This document shows, one piece after another, positions 1 through 12,878 of a stretch of 64,000 nt of DNA; positions within the stretch are counted from its first letter, which is position 1, and the number at the start of each line of letters is the position of its first letter. Origin of the DNA: Scortum barcoo. Lineage: Eukaryota; Chordata; Actinopteri; Centrarchiformes; Terapontidae. The notes under the pieces are model-generated. The model was given only the letters and a program-made list of their open reading frames with translations. It was not told where the DNA came from and did not search any database. The DNA lies in assembly GCA_023238725.1 (NCBI GenBank), contig CM041546.1, forward strand, positions 14,546,483 through 14,610,482, written 5' to 3'. Made by a program: the position numbers and the translations under genes.

Positions 1-3000
1 TGGATTGAGGCAGCATACACACGAGAGCGCAGCAGAGTTTTTACATCAGTAAATCCCATATATATCTGCAAATCAACAGCAAATGTCAATTAATTAATTA
101 TGGGAATTATGGGAAGGAAGATAGTTCCTACTTACCTGTACAGCCTCAACTGATGCTAGTTTTCCATTATGTGTTAGGTCATGAGCTGCAGTCAGAATCC
201 AGCGGTCTGCAATCACCATGCCTCCTCCTCTTATTCTATGTACACTCAGTAACACTTGCCAGGGGATTGTATTGTCTGGAGCTTCCCTTCCTCCAATGAT
301 CCTCTGATAGGCAGAGATTAATTTTGTAGGCTTGCCACAAACTGTATGAGACAGACGTAAATTAAATTACACAAGGACACAGATTTTAATGCTTTGATGT
401 AAGTGTCCTAGATTAGGTATCATAAGGACTCAACAACAGTTCAGTACCAGGTATACATGTTGGAGTGATATCGCTGTGCTTGGACCTCCACTTCCTGTTC
501 GCTTCACAGGTGAAACTAACTAAAGACAGGAAGAAACAAAGTAATGGCATTTATTTTTAATCAAGATGAATAAAAAAAATGTATTAATGGTAGTTCTGTA
601 ATAATAATATCTCACCATTTTTGCCCTCGGGGAGAGAGTAAAATGGTTCATTACAGTAATACTGCACAACAGAACGAAACTGATTCTGAAAGCCAGACAG
701 GAAGGTCACACCTCCATTCGGCAAAGGTGCAGGGTCTCCACAGTTCTCCACAACTAGTTTGCCAGTGAAGGAAATAAAACAGCAACCAATTATCAGTTTA
801 TATAGTTTCTCACAGGTCACAAAGATGTAGTTTCTGTAGACATATTCAGTTAAGACAGGAGTCATTTTGCCTTTAGCCACATTCCTCAGAAATTGACATT
901 TATATCTGGAAAGAGCATGTATGCACATAATTACAATTGTAAAACTGTTTCCTTTGTCGCTTACCATTTGTGCTATAGTCTAGGCTCCAGCCATGACTCA
1001 GGCCTTTGCTATCTGTGTGGTAGTCCAGTGTGACAGTATTGGAATTTGTAGCAATCAGACCAGGACTCTTTCCACCACAAAGCCTCATGGGTGTTTTGTC
1101 TGGGATGGTCACCTATAAGGGGAAGAGGAGTAAATAGTGTATCTAATACACTAAGGCATATCAGAGTCGATTATTTTGTTGCCGTTTGTTGAAAGGAAAC
1201 TTTACAATACCTGCAGCCAATGATGGAGACAACTTGGACCGTGCTCAGTGTCCACGCTCTCTATGTGAAAGTTGTCAGTGAAGTTGAGAGTTACAATGAA
1301 TGTGGGCTCCACAGAGATGATGTACTTGCAGGACAAAAAAGGAGGTGAGGGGCGAGGGAACCTTGGACTAGACAGATGTCCCTTGTGCTTGTCATGCACA
1401 TGACCACCACAGGATACTAGACAAGGGGTAAAAACAAGTATTACTGTAGCAATAAGAGATTCAGTAATTCAGTGAATTTTCCTTTTTACACTGACTCAGA
1501 AGCATTAATGTTATGCTCCAACTACTGAGCTTCAAAGCATCACGCACATTAAAGGTGTAGTCTGCAATTTGGAGAAAGCTTACTGCTATATAAACTCAGT
1601 AGCCAAGCAAATATACCCCTGCCTTCAGTTGTCCTTCAAACATGTGTGAGTAACACACAGAATTAGTGTTGTCCTGTGCACAAATGTAGCAAAGTGTTGT
1701 TATCTGACAACCTGGGAATGAGAACAGGTTGGTAGCTCAGTCCAAGCCACTTAATTTCCCATTTCTCAAAGTCCCACTTGCAGACTGTGAGGAAATATTA
1801 GCTGAATTTGAGAAAAGTGTATTTGATCAAAATTGTCGACTACACCTTTAAGGAGCATACAAAGATGCGTGCGTTTACTTAATGCTGTACTCACTCAAAC
1901 AGGTGCGCTGATCTGAATGAAGTTGATAACCATAGTAGCAGGAGCAGTGGTAAGAACCAGGGGTGTTGATACAGATCTGAGAGCAGAGTGGACCTGTGTC
2001 GTTTCCAGGGTCCAGTTTCGAACACTCATCCATGTCTGGGATTGAGATGGTCAGTAAAAGGAAAACTTGTCTTAAAGCTGAATTTAGCTTATATCGTTGT
2101 TTGGCTTAGTTTTAATTTGCAATTTGAAAAAATATCATCTTAAACTGATCAACACAAGATAAAGATTGTTATAATGTAATCTATAGAGGCAAATCTTGGG
2201 GCGGCTTCATCAACACTTAATGATTGAACAAATCGTTAGACACAAGGACAACAGTCATGGTAAGTTCTTTATGATACAGTGCACATATGGACTTGACTTG
2301 GTTTGATGCTCTTATTTCCATCTTAAAGAGATCTGTTGTTATTTATGTTTGTTTATATTAGAGGTACTGATAAAAAGTACCCTGTTAAATGTACTTCAAG
2401 TTTGAATTTCCCCAGAAGGTTGGAGGACATAATGCATTGCAGGGGAGAGGAATGTTAGCAAAAGAAACTCTACCTATTGCCTCGTAGGTAGCAGAGAAGC
2501 CAATGTGCTGTTGGAGCTCTGGAGTGGAGTTACTTGTTTGAAATACAAGAGTCAGTTTGTTGCTTTTAGAAAGGACTGACTTTTCTCTAAGGTGATCAGT
2601 TGAGTTTTTCTGGCCACAAAATTTTCCCAAGATCTTTTGGTCATAGTGAACCTGAAAAGTGTAAAGAGCAAAAAAGACATTGTAAGACTGGGTCATGAAG
2701 AGGGTTAGGCTGTGACCTAACACTAGAACACCTGCTGTCATTATTTCCTCCTTGTCTGTTTGTTTCCCAGAAGTACTAACTCACCCTTCTAGTCCCTCCT
2801 GAACCACAGTCACCTTGTTGTATCTTTCTTCATTCAGTTATTGATTTGAAGTTGTTATTTATATTAGTAGTGCACCTTTGATAGTTAAAAGAAAGGAATT
2901 GATTATATTAGCACATAAGACGTTGCTGTTTAATTTGCACTTAATGCCAATAGGTGGCACTGTTTGCACCGCCCTTTGTGGTGGAGAACGCTTTTTTTTC

Positions 3001-4450
3001 TACCTGTATTTTCTTTTCAGCGAAGAAGAAGACTGGCACCGGGAGAGATAGTTTTTTACTTTCTATTAGCCGGTAAACGCACACCAGAAGAAGTTGTGAC
3101 ATGTTTATGTCAGTAAAGAAGAGAGACTGAACGACCGTTTCTGTACATTTTATTTCCGAAGTTGCAGTTAAATCGTATCACACCTGGTCACCTTCCGTCA
3201 TTACCCCTGTAGTATGCATACCAGCCTATTTCCATTTGCGCCCTGTGAGATCATCTTATATACTCCTCACTATGTGTTCCAGCCATTTTGCCTACCTGCC
3301 TGTCACGTGGCACGTTGCACTTAACGTTGAAGTACAGTCCGAACGTTGAAGTTTGGACTCCTATGTTTTTGCCTAATCCTGGTTACGTCTGCATTTCTTT
3401 GTTTGCTTGACTATATTCTAACAACAGTAGAGGTGAATTTTTATCTTTGTCTAATTGTTGTCAAGTCATTACAGTACAATCAGGCCTGTGAGGACCCAGT
3501 TGATTCCAGCACAGCACATTCTGGAGTCCATCCACAAGCACATCCAGCAGCTCTCCAGGCAAGGTCCAGTCTACCTAATTCTGATCTTAGTCTGAATGGT
3601 ATTTGGGAGATTTAGGTACTTCCTGCCATTCCTCATCCAATGGTTCTTACTATTTGAGCTTTGGCCTTCTTGCTTCCCATCTGAGGGGTCCCAGGTAGCC
3701 TACATTATTTCCCAGCTTACAGACCAAGCCAGGGATTGTTCCACTGCCGAGCAAAAGGGAGTGTCATACCTTAGTCACTGAGGAGGTCAAGAAGGAATTG
3801 TTGGTTAAAGCCATGAAGGCCAGCACCCTCGACAGCCATTTTCTGTGCTTCACACCCATTGTGCAGTCCCCTCATTTGTCTAAGATTGTCACTACTATGA
3901 AGCTTCTTTGTGAACAGGAAGAACTAGTCTCTCCATCCGTTACCCTACAGTCACACCTGCACGCAAGGTTATTGTAAAATAAGATTAGTCCAGCAATGAT
4001 TTGTTGTTAATGAAAGGTCATCAAGGGTTAAGTCAATGTGACAATAACGTATATCTTCCTATCTAATCTTATTAAATTAAAATTTGGACAGTGTGCTTAA
4101 ATATGAAATCAGTATTGCACAATATTAAGATTCAAGATGGCTCTCACTGTCAGAGAGTCTTGACGACACCCTGAAGAAGCTTTAATATCCAGATGTGTTA
4201 GGTTCAGCTGGATTTTGTAGCCCTCAGGAACCCAGAGGTCCCATTTCTTCAGCAAGTTGGGAGAGTAAGGCCAGGGATACTGGGGTGACTGGATCTCCCC
4301 ATGTAATACAGGCTCAGAGTCAGGCAGCTGCCAGCTTTCCCTCACTGACAAACACAGAAACCTGGAATTGTGCATAAACAGAGTTTGAGCTAAGACTCTA
4401 GTCCAAAGTTTGTGTAAACAGAAAAAGAACAAACACAGGGATGCAGTCAT
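1..4450 (-). pseudogene. C1r-like complement protease, 3'-truncated by window edge, probably decaying
   Basis: Tandem paralogue of the c1r gene at 5,405-10,785. Exons read (minus): possible leader 4,450-4,360; CUB1 4,344-4,148 and 2,651-2,474; EGF 2,035-1,895; CUB2 1,416-1,211 and 1,112-965; CCP1 first half about 908-795; CCP2 753-616 and 519-448; protease 341-136 (activation site R-IIGG, His57 in TAAHDL) and 65-1. The Asp/Ser part of the protease lies outside the window. Two defects against the neighbour: the first CCP1 exon has one base fewer between its acceptor and the first Cys codon, so splicing as in c1r meets a stop within seven codons; and the exon for the second half of CCP1 is missing, with only about 40 bp separating CCP1a from CCP2a (285 bp in c1r). 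Family assignment is firm; pseudogene status is inference, since alternative splicing could rescue it. Confidence 0.75.
2890..3990 (+). mobile_element. Degenerate Ty3/gypsy-type LTR retrotransposon fragment (5' part, gag)
   Basis: Lies in intron 1 of the C1r-like pseudogene, on the opposite strand. Around 3,610-3,800 the plus strand reads a gag-like stretch with QWFLLFELWPSCFPSE and VAYIISQLTDQAR, a pattern familiar from vertebrate gypsy gag proteins (fixed spacing of F-LLQ, F-P and AYIISLLTGRA). It is preceded at about 3,480-3,590 by a DPVDS-containing N-terminal-like segment, and at 2,940-3,470 by sequence that may be LTR or leader. No RT or integrase follows, so only the 5' end of an element remains. 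Boundaries are approximate. Confidence 0.5.
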
Positions 4451-5156
4451 TTTTTTTTTACTTTTACAACCACATAGTTCTGCTTTAGTTTTCTTTGTTA
4501 TACTTTAAGAAACTTATCATCCACTGTCAACCTTAAAAAACTGCTCACAAATAGTGCTGTACTATAGTACCACCACCATTCTAGTATTTAAATACTGTAT
4601 TTCTTTTTGATATACAAAATAAATACAGTTCTTTTTACTTTTTTGAAAAAGACAAATTCCCTAAAACATTCAACACAAAAGAGAAAAATTATTAGACTTA
4701 CCATACAACACAGATCCATCCCATGTCTACAATACATTTACCTCTGTGTGACTGAAGTTTTAAGATGAAATGTCTCATTCTTACATGGACCATGAGGTCA
4801 CATAGGCTGTCGTTTGTAGTATTTTGCACTGGAATTTAACCTCCAGGATTTGTTTATCTTGGCAAAAAAATGCAGGTATGAACTGTGGAAGAACAGGACC
4901 AATAATGTATCAACGAGTCTGACTATGACTATTTGAACTAGAAGAATGAGGCATAAAAAAGTCGTACAGTAGTGAAGACCCAAAAAGTCAATGAAGGAGA
5001 GCCTACTATTGTTGTGAGTTCATGAGAAAGTAAGTAACAAATACTCACAGTATATAGTGGATACACACAGAAGTTAACATGCATCTGCCATAGTGCATCT
5101 GTGACTAATCTGAGATATGTGGATGAAAAGACACGTGTAAGACTGTATTATGTCAC

Positions 5157-5162
5157 TTTATT
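5157..5162 (-). promoter_or_regulatory. Poly(A) signal of c1r
   Basis: AATAAA on the minus strand about 240 nt downstream of the c1r stop codon at 5,405, the first such hexamer after the stop in a plausible 3' UTR. Confidence 0.5.
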
Positions 5163-5404
5163 CAAAAAATGCTGTTTGGAGATTTTATAACAATGTAATG
5201 ACTTAACAATCAGTGTTACATCAAGTTAATCATTTTACGAAGTTTAGAAATGATTCTGATCATAAGTACAATTTACACTACATCATTTTATGCATTATGC
5301 GTTAACACTGCAGAAAGAATATATTAAGAGTGAAATTTTCTTTTTTCTTATTCTGTTGTTTTATCAACATCCTCACATCGTATTGTAAAAGATTACTGTA
5401 TATT

Positions 5405-5898
5405 TCAGTTCTCCTGCATAGTCTTGTTGATCCAGTCCACATAGTTGTTAACTTTGGTATAGATTCCATAGCTTCCCTGCTGTCCACAGTCAACCCCCCA
5501 GCTGACAATCCCTGCAGCCCAGAAGCGGCCATCATCTCTCAGGGCAAAAGGGCCTCCACTGTCACCTTGGCAGGAGTCTTTACCCCCTTCAGGAACTCCA
5601 GCACAAAACATGTTGTTCGTCAGATTTGGTACATCTTCCCTTGACATCTTCGCCGCAGTGATTGAATTACTGCATGTCTCCTGCTCCACCACAGGGAGCT
5701 GCACATATTTCAGCTCATTTGTTAAAAAACGTTTATTTTCAACTTCTGTAACACCAAAGCCTGACACCAGTCTGAAAAAACAATTTAGAGGAGACGGTTA
5801 TGGTAAAGACACTAGAAAGTTCCTATCAAAAAGATTCACGTGTTCAGATTTTTAGCAAGGTAAAAGATAAAACAACAAAAAACTTCACAAAACAGATG

Positions 5899-5937
<39 letters not shown>

Positions 5938-6781
5938 GGACTGTACAGAATTATGAAATGAAATACAGTAGTTGTTTCTTTACCCCATCATTCCAGTGAC
6001 ATATGTGGTACCCTCTGCTGGCAAACATATTGGCATAACAGATGAGTCGAAAGTGATTGGGTCGAGCAGTTTGATCAAGGCAATGTCATTGTTGTAGTTT
6101 AAGTAATCAGCGTTGTGGTACTCTGGGTGAACGTGGAATGAGGCAGCATACACAGGAGAGTGTGCCTGTGTTTTAACATTGGTCAGTCCCATATAAATCT
6201 GCAAATCAACAACATAGGAGGAAACAAGTGTCAAAAACATTGAGACAAGGGCATGCAGATAACCTACCTAAAGTAGCTCACTTACCCGCACAGAGTCATT
6301 TGATGCTAAAATTCCTTTTTGTTGTAGGACATGAGCTGCAGTCATAATCCAGCGGTCTGCAATCACCATTCCTCCTCCTCTATTTCCATCTACACTCAGT
6401 AGCACTTGCCAGGGGATTGTTTTGTCTGGAGCCTGACTGCCTCCAATGATCCTCTGATAGATAGGGATGAGTTTTGTAGGCCTGCCACAGACTGGATGAG
6501 ACAGACATAAATTTGGTATTAGGTTCCTCCAGACACTGACTTCATGTCACAATTACAGAAAAGATTAAGTTTAGCAGGATTTCATTTTTGTAATGAAAAA
6601 CAATACCTGGTATACATGTCGGAGTGACAACAATATCATTGTTGGATCTCCACTTTCTGTCTGCTTCACAGGTGAAGGTAACTGAAGAGCAGAGAGAAGA
6701 CAAGCCCACTCACTACCAATCACTACCAATCATATATACATTGCATTATTTTTTTTTTTAATGGCAAGCCATTGTGTGTAT

Positions 6782-6836
<55 letters not shown>

Positions 6837-9800
6837 CCATTGGCTTCCATACATTCATACATTTCTGGACTATTTCAAATTTATTAGCACACTCTTGCAC
6901 TCACCTTGCTTAAGTTGTGTACTGGTGGTGGTAGTGTTTGGGACAAATAAATTATTATTAAGAGGCAGTGTAGTGAAGAAATTAATCTGCACTTATTATT
7001 ATTTCCAAAAATTCGAGCAAGTATATGTTCCCAGTGCTTTCCCCTCTCTGTATCATGTGTTACAGCTCGCCTCCAAAGCCCCTCCCCTCAGCGCCGCTTG
7101 GTCTAATTCTCAGTCGTGACTCACTCTTCATTACTCCTTCTCTGTTTGCTTGTCTTTCTTTTAAACTGTTGTTTTCTTACTGTTTTGTTTGGTTGTTTTT
7201 TATCCACCACACTCCAAGTTAGCACATGCATGGTGGAGTGGACCCTGTTTCAAGAGTCTAGTAGTGGAAATCAATAGCATCACAAGTCTAGTTGGAAAAA
7301 CTCTAAAATGCTACATGATAGAACACATTCTGAATATCTCACCATTTACGCCCCCAAGGAGAGAGTAAAATGGTTCATTACAGTGATACTGAACAACAGA
7401 AAGGTACTGATTCTGAAAGCCGGACAGGAAGGTCACGCCTCCATTCAGCAATGGTCTGGGGTCTCCACAATCAATTACTACAGAGGAAAAAAAAACAGGA
7501 ACCTATTTTTTCCAGTGACAAATGAAAAGTGTTTGAATCACAATAACATTTTTCATTCATTTCACTTTTTTTTTTAGCTCAAAGCTAACATACTGTGGCA
7601 TTCTGGCAGAGGGAGGTGCCACTGTCCATTGCTTTGACACATGGTAGAGAAACTCTCCACCTCCTGACCATCCTGAAAAAGAAATGAGGGGAAGCAATAA
7701 AATATCAGCCCAATATTTGCACACAATGACAAATGAATAAGTATTAGAAGTTTCATCTAACCATCATAATCTTGTAGCCTTGGTCACAGCGCACAAAGAT
7801 GTAGTCTCTGTAGAGATATTCAGTCAGGAGAGGAGTAACCCTGCCCTTAGCTATATTCCCAGGAAATGGACACTTCACCCCTGGACATGCCATAGACGAG
7901 AACACATGTAACACCAACCGCATATCTATAGTTATCCAACTGTTAGTTGCAAACAATAAAATCAAAACAAATCAAACAATATGGTGGAAAATGTATAAAT
8001 TGCATGGCAGTTTAATTGCTCATTGACTATTTCTACTCTCATTCCTCTCTCCCTCACTGTGGGTGCTGTAATCCAGGCTCCAGCCGTTGCTCATGCCGTC
8101 ATTATCAGTGTGGTAGTCCAGCGTGACGGTGTTGGAGTTTGTGACTATCAGACCTGGACTCTTTCTACCACACAGCTTCATTGGCTCTGTGCCTGGAATG
8201 GTCACCTTTTAAGAGAAGATTATTTCATATCTGTTTTGTGTTCCATTTATTCCCAGTTGTTCATATTAAAATGTGTAGTGTATGGAAGCTACTTGTCATT
8301 ACCTGCAACCAGTGATGGGGACAATATGTGCCTTGCTGAGTGTCCACACTCTCAACCTGGAAATTGTCAGTGAAGTTAAGAGAGACAGTGAAGCCAGATT
8401 CTACAGCAATAATGTACTGACAGGACACAGCATGAGGTGGGGCATTAGGGTATCCTGGACTGAACAGATGTCCCTCTGGCTCATCAAATATGCCGCCACC
8501 ACAGGATACTGGGAAATGGAGAAAAGGAAGAAATCATTCAGAGACTCTGGGTGCTCAAACTGTTGTTTAGAGCTTGGTAAGTAGTCTGAAAACATACTAG
8601 ATACGTTCAACTTTAGCTGAGTATTTAAGAAATAGTACACTTTCTTTTTGAGAGTGATATTAGTATCTTGTTCCATTCAGTAACATTCAGTAACCATTCA
8701 GAAACCTTATTTAATGGTTTAGCATGTCTAGCAATAGTCTACATTGCATTACATCATTCTACATTAAAATGAATGCTAAAGTTTCTCCATATCAGAAAAA
8801 TGTGTATGAAAATATGCATAAAAATGAGCAACTGAACTTAGAAGGCGATAACCTGTCAGTGTTGTCACAGCTTGTTTTCACTGCCCCCAAGTGGCCAAAG
8901 TCAGATGATTTAATTATTGTAAAGAACAGCTCCCATAGTCATAACTTTCATGAGGGTTATGTGTACATATATAGGAAGTATGTATCCACACAATACTTAC
9001 ACACACAAGAGCGCTGGTCTGAGCGAAGCTCAAAGCCATGGTGACAGGAGCAGAGATATGAGCCAAGGGTGTTGAGGCAGATCTGAGTGCAGAGTGGACC
9101 TGAGCCACCTTCAGGTTCTGGTGCAGAACACTCATCTATGTCTGAGACATTGAGTCAGTGTGAGGTGGTTCAGTAGTGGAAGAGTGAAGAGAACAGACAG
9201 AAAAGCTGACAGAAGATGGATAAGTTACCTATTGCCTGGTACTGAGCAGAGAAGCCAACGTTCTGACGGCGCTCTGGGTTGTTGTCATCTGTCTGCAGTA
9301 TGAGGGTGAGCCTGTTGCCTGGAGACAACAAAGGCTGGTTGCCCGGGTGATTCCCATCAGCAGAATTCTCATGGCCACAAAACTTCCCCAGGATCTTGTC
9401 ATTATAGAGAACCTGAAGGGTCACATAAGGGATAAAAATCTTCATGAATCATAAAAAAATTGAAAGAATTTGGTGTGAAAATCAAGTGTGTCTGAGTTCA
9501 TTTGGCAGATTACAATATCTAGTTCTTATTGTTTTAAGTTATTTATTGTAGAAATTATGAAGACATAACCTATTATAATGTTGCAGTTGAGTCCGTGAGT
9601 TGAGTCTGTGTCTGAATTTGAGCCCAAGTCTGACTCAGATCTTCTCATTACTTTCTGCTGTAACCAATTTTTAATATCCACAGTGTATGAAATTAATTAA
9701 TAAGGGAACTGTACAACAGACATTGACAAACCCACAGAGAATTATCCCCGAATCTGCAGTGCCCTGCAGCTCCATCAGGCTTTTAGCATCTGTTAGCTCA

Positions 9801-10785
9801 CTGTTTTGATTCATCCTCAGAGCAGCAGAAAAAACTGCTTTCAGCAAAAAAGCTCTGGTAACCATTATACACAATAAGCCCAGCACCAAATTGCAGGCAG
9901 ACTAGTGAACTTTAGTGATCAGGAGTTGGTGGAGCCCAAAACAGAGCTACAAGTGAGTACTGGACCAATTATATGGTGGCCAAAGTCACAACTCCAAATA
10001 AAAAAATAAAGATGGTGATCCGTGGTGTCTGTTGGATGTGCAATTTTTTTTAGTTTTTTGCTTTTTTGCAGTTGAGAGCCATGAGAGCCACTGGGAGGCC
10101 ATGAAAGACAAAATCTCTAAAATCGCTAAGAAATAACATTGGGCTGCAGTCTTATGAGATTACAACCGTGGAGAGACCATTGCGAGGAGAAAAAAGTATT
10201 TTGCAATACCCATCATGCAGTTAGTTATACTGGAATACACCAAAGCACATTTTGGCAATAACAGAGAAACATGGAGAGGTATGTATATTGTTGGTGGCAA
10301 AAGTATTTTAGGTCAATTTTTAAGTTGTTAATATTCAGGTTGTTAACATTGGCACTCGAGTCACACATTATTATAGAGCTCAAACACTACAACACTAGAC
10401 TGTTGTTTAGGTTATCAAATGTGTTGAAATGTCTCTGACTGTAAGGGCGTCATAATGGCAGCTTGGAGAGGCTTCAATGTCCAGGTGTGTGAAGGTAAGT
10501 CGGATCTGGTAGCCCTCGGGCACGCTGAGGTCCCACTGCTGCTGCAGGTTGGGAGGGTAAGGCAGGGGATATTGGGGGGACTGGACCTCCCCATGCATTG
10601 GAGGCTCTGAGTCTGGCAGATGCCAGCACTGGCTCATTGACACATACAGAAACCTGGAAAGGTGCATGAACAGAGAGAGTTCGATCCGTTTATCAGTTTG
10701 TGGTCATCTCAGCGGCTGGTCCAAAGTTGACGCAAACAGAGAAGAACAAACACAGTGACACAATCCACACAACTGTTGTAACCAT
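5405..10785 (-). CDS. c1r: Complement C1r, complete (CUB-EGF-CUB-CCP-CCP-trypsin-like protease)
   Basis: Serine protease of the classical complement C1 complex; it autoactivates and cleaves C1s. Exons (minus): 10,785-10,732 signal peptide (MVTTVVWIVSLCLFFSVC); CUB1 10,628-10,440, 9,412-9,229; Ca-binding EGF 9,141-9,001 (DIDEC, with the Asn-hydroxylation pattern C-x-N-x4-Y-x-C-x-C); CUB2 8,508-8,303, 8,205-8,058; CCP1 7,880-7,762, 7,672-7,594; CCP2 7,477-7,343, 6,681-6,607; protease 6,491-6,286, 6,198-5,984, 5,771-5,405. All phases close and give about 705 residues, the length of human C1r. Activation site YQR-IIGG; His57 in TAAHVL, Asp102 in NNDIALIKL, Ser195 in GDSGGP, Asp189 (trypsin-like). 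No histidine-loop cysteines. SGFGV favours C1r over C1s. Odd points: two introns split the protease domain although the Ser codon is AGT, and the CUB1 acceptor used by the paralogue reads AA here, so a site 8 nt inside was chosen. The exon 1 donor (GTCAAC) is weak. Confidence 0.88.
5901..5935. repeat. (AT)n microsatellite
   Basis: Uninterrupted AT dinucleotides inside the intron between the last two c1r protease exons. Confidence 0.95.
6793..6833. repeat. (AC)n/(AT)n compound microsatellite
   Basis: A short CA run passes into about twenty AT dinucleotides in the intron between the two CCP2 exons of c1r. Confidence 0.95.
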
Positions 10786-12735
10786 ATAACATTGTTGCAG
10801 CTTTATATATGGCATACTGAGGGACAGATCAGTCAACCTATAAAACACTACTCATCTGTGATACTGGTTATACAGAAGGTAACACACAATGACAAAAGAA
10901 GCAATGGCAATGACAGTAGATATATGCAGTAAACTTGGAAATCAAGCTAGAAAGTAATGACAAGAACTATTTAAATACAATATACACATGGGTTTAAAAT
11001 TTCATGTTAACTTACCAGATGATACAGAAGTTCCACCCCATCTCTGCATTAAATGCTATATCTGTGAGTGAACAGACCCGCTGCTGTGGGAGCAAATGTC
11101 TCACATTCAAGTGAAACATTAATGTCACAAAGTCTGTGGTGTCCAGGGTTTAGCAACTGACTGCGTTAATGCCAGGAATATGCCTTGTTTACCTTGGCAA
11201 AAACAAATGAATACTTAACTTGGAATTGTAGAGAAATAGCATCAATGCTGGAAATAATTGCCCTCAAAAAGAGAATTAGAGAGATCTTGTGAACTAGATG
11301 AATCCAATCAAATGCAGTAATAGTTTAATTGTTTTAGACTATTATCTGTTGAAAATAACTTAAAGTACAAAGAATTATCCTGATTTAGTACTTAAACAGC
11401 TCTCAAGCTTTAGCCCCATTTTTCAAACTCTGGCTCAGGAACCTCATTCTACCATTAGGTGGAGCTGCTGATCAAGAAAGTTTTGTTGGCATATCACCTT
11501 TTCTCTGTCTGTTTGGGGTTGTTTGTGTTTGTCTGCACTGAAAATAGATAAAGGTTGTTTCATGAAAAAGTTGACTTTTTAGAGATATGTGTTTCTCACA
11601 AGATAGAAGCAGCTACAAACATGATCTCATAGACCATGATGCATTGCTGTAGTTTAAACTACCCGACAGAACATAAATAGGTTAAACATTAAACAACAAT
11701 AAAATACAACATACATGTCCAAAGATCACAGATCAGGACCATTTCACTGCATAATGAGTACTGCAATTTTTCAAGCTTTAAATATATTACTCTAATAAGG
11801 TTTTGATTGCAGGGCTTTTACTTGCAACACAGTATATTCATAGTGTAGTATTAGTACTTTTATTTAAATAAGGCATCTCCCATCAACTGAAGGTGTTTTT
11901 CCTGGTCACAATGAATCTTGAGAGCATGTAGATGAACCTGGGTCAGAGTTAATGATGACCTACTAGTTTGATCTTATTTCACTGACAGAACAGAGCTGGA
12001 TTTGCTCGGTAGCTGACAGATCAGACTAGAGTTGGGTGTCCTATTCTCCTCCACCAGCCTCTCTACTTCTCCCACCCTGCCTCTGCATTTTCTTAATTCT
12101 TTACACCTTTGGGGAATTTTACATAAATCTATACAGATATTTATACAGATACAGATATAAATGTGGATATGTGTGTGTGTGTGCGTGTGTGTGTGGAGAG
12201 AGAGTGAGAAGGTACTGTGATGGAGAACTTATTCTGTATCTACAGTAAGTGACAATATAATAATGAAAATAATTGAGGGTAGGAAAGTGCGCATTAAGTG
12301 ACACAGACAGACATGACAGCTCTGATCACGTCTCCCTTTACGCATCTGTGCGTTATTTGACACCACTTGCGCACGCGGCTGCAGTAATATTGGCGAAAAT
12401 CGATAGTTTCAAATTGAATACGTCGAAAACATCATTACTTATACGGCCATGATAGAAAACAAGACGCTCGAGTGCCGGACCGCAGAGATGAACAATACCT
12501 GAAGCCTCCTAAAACATACCGATGTTTGAAAGCACAGATACTCCGCGTGCGGCTGTGACAGTCCCACACCTGGATCAGGATCAGCACCTCGGACAGGGAT
12601 CGTGATGAAACAAAGCCGAAAGTCACCAGCAAACGCAGCAGAGAGAGATCGTTTCAGTGCATATTGCTTTAATGTACATTTCTGCACAGTGAAGAAACTG
12701 GACTCCCACTGTAACTTCACTTGTTTTATTTTATG
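10786..12735. other. Upstream region of c1r; no gene recognised
   Basis: AT-rich sequence upstream of the divergent c1r gene. It holds a short (GT)n tract near 12,170-12,195. At 12,440-12,640 a more CpG-containing stretch reads an open minus-strand segment ending at a good GTATGT donor (about 12,522); this could be an untranslated or alternative first exon of c1r, but nothing proves it. Confidence 0.4.
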
Positions 12736-12796
12736 CGATTTTCTTTATTGTTCATTGTTTGTGTTCATTGTTGTTATTGTTCATTATAAAAAAATA

Positions 12797-12851
<55 letters not shown>

Positions 12852-12878
12852 ATCTGAAATGAACAATAAAGAAAATCG
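12736..12878. repeat. Perfect 21-nt inverted repeat flanking an (AT)n tract
   Basis: Bases 12,736-12,756 are the exact reverse complement of 12,858-12,878. Between them lies about 100 bp ending in an AT microsatellite (12,799-12,848), itself self-complementary. The whole could fold as a hairpin or cruciform. Origin unknown; a small MITE-like element or an inverted duplication would look like this. Confidence 0.85.

Noticed and set aside
9671..9889. 72-codon minus-strand ORF in a c1r intron
   Set aside because: No homology recognised, and flanked by no splice sites that fit the c1r frame.
12435..12720. Open minus-strand segment with signal-peptide-like residues and a GTATGT donor near 12,522
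   Set aside because: No ATG in frame (the apparent start is TTG) and no matching acceptor; left as a possible untranslated first exon only.
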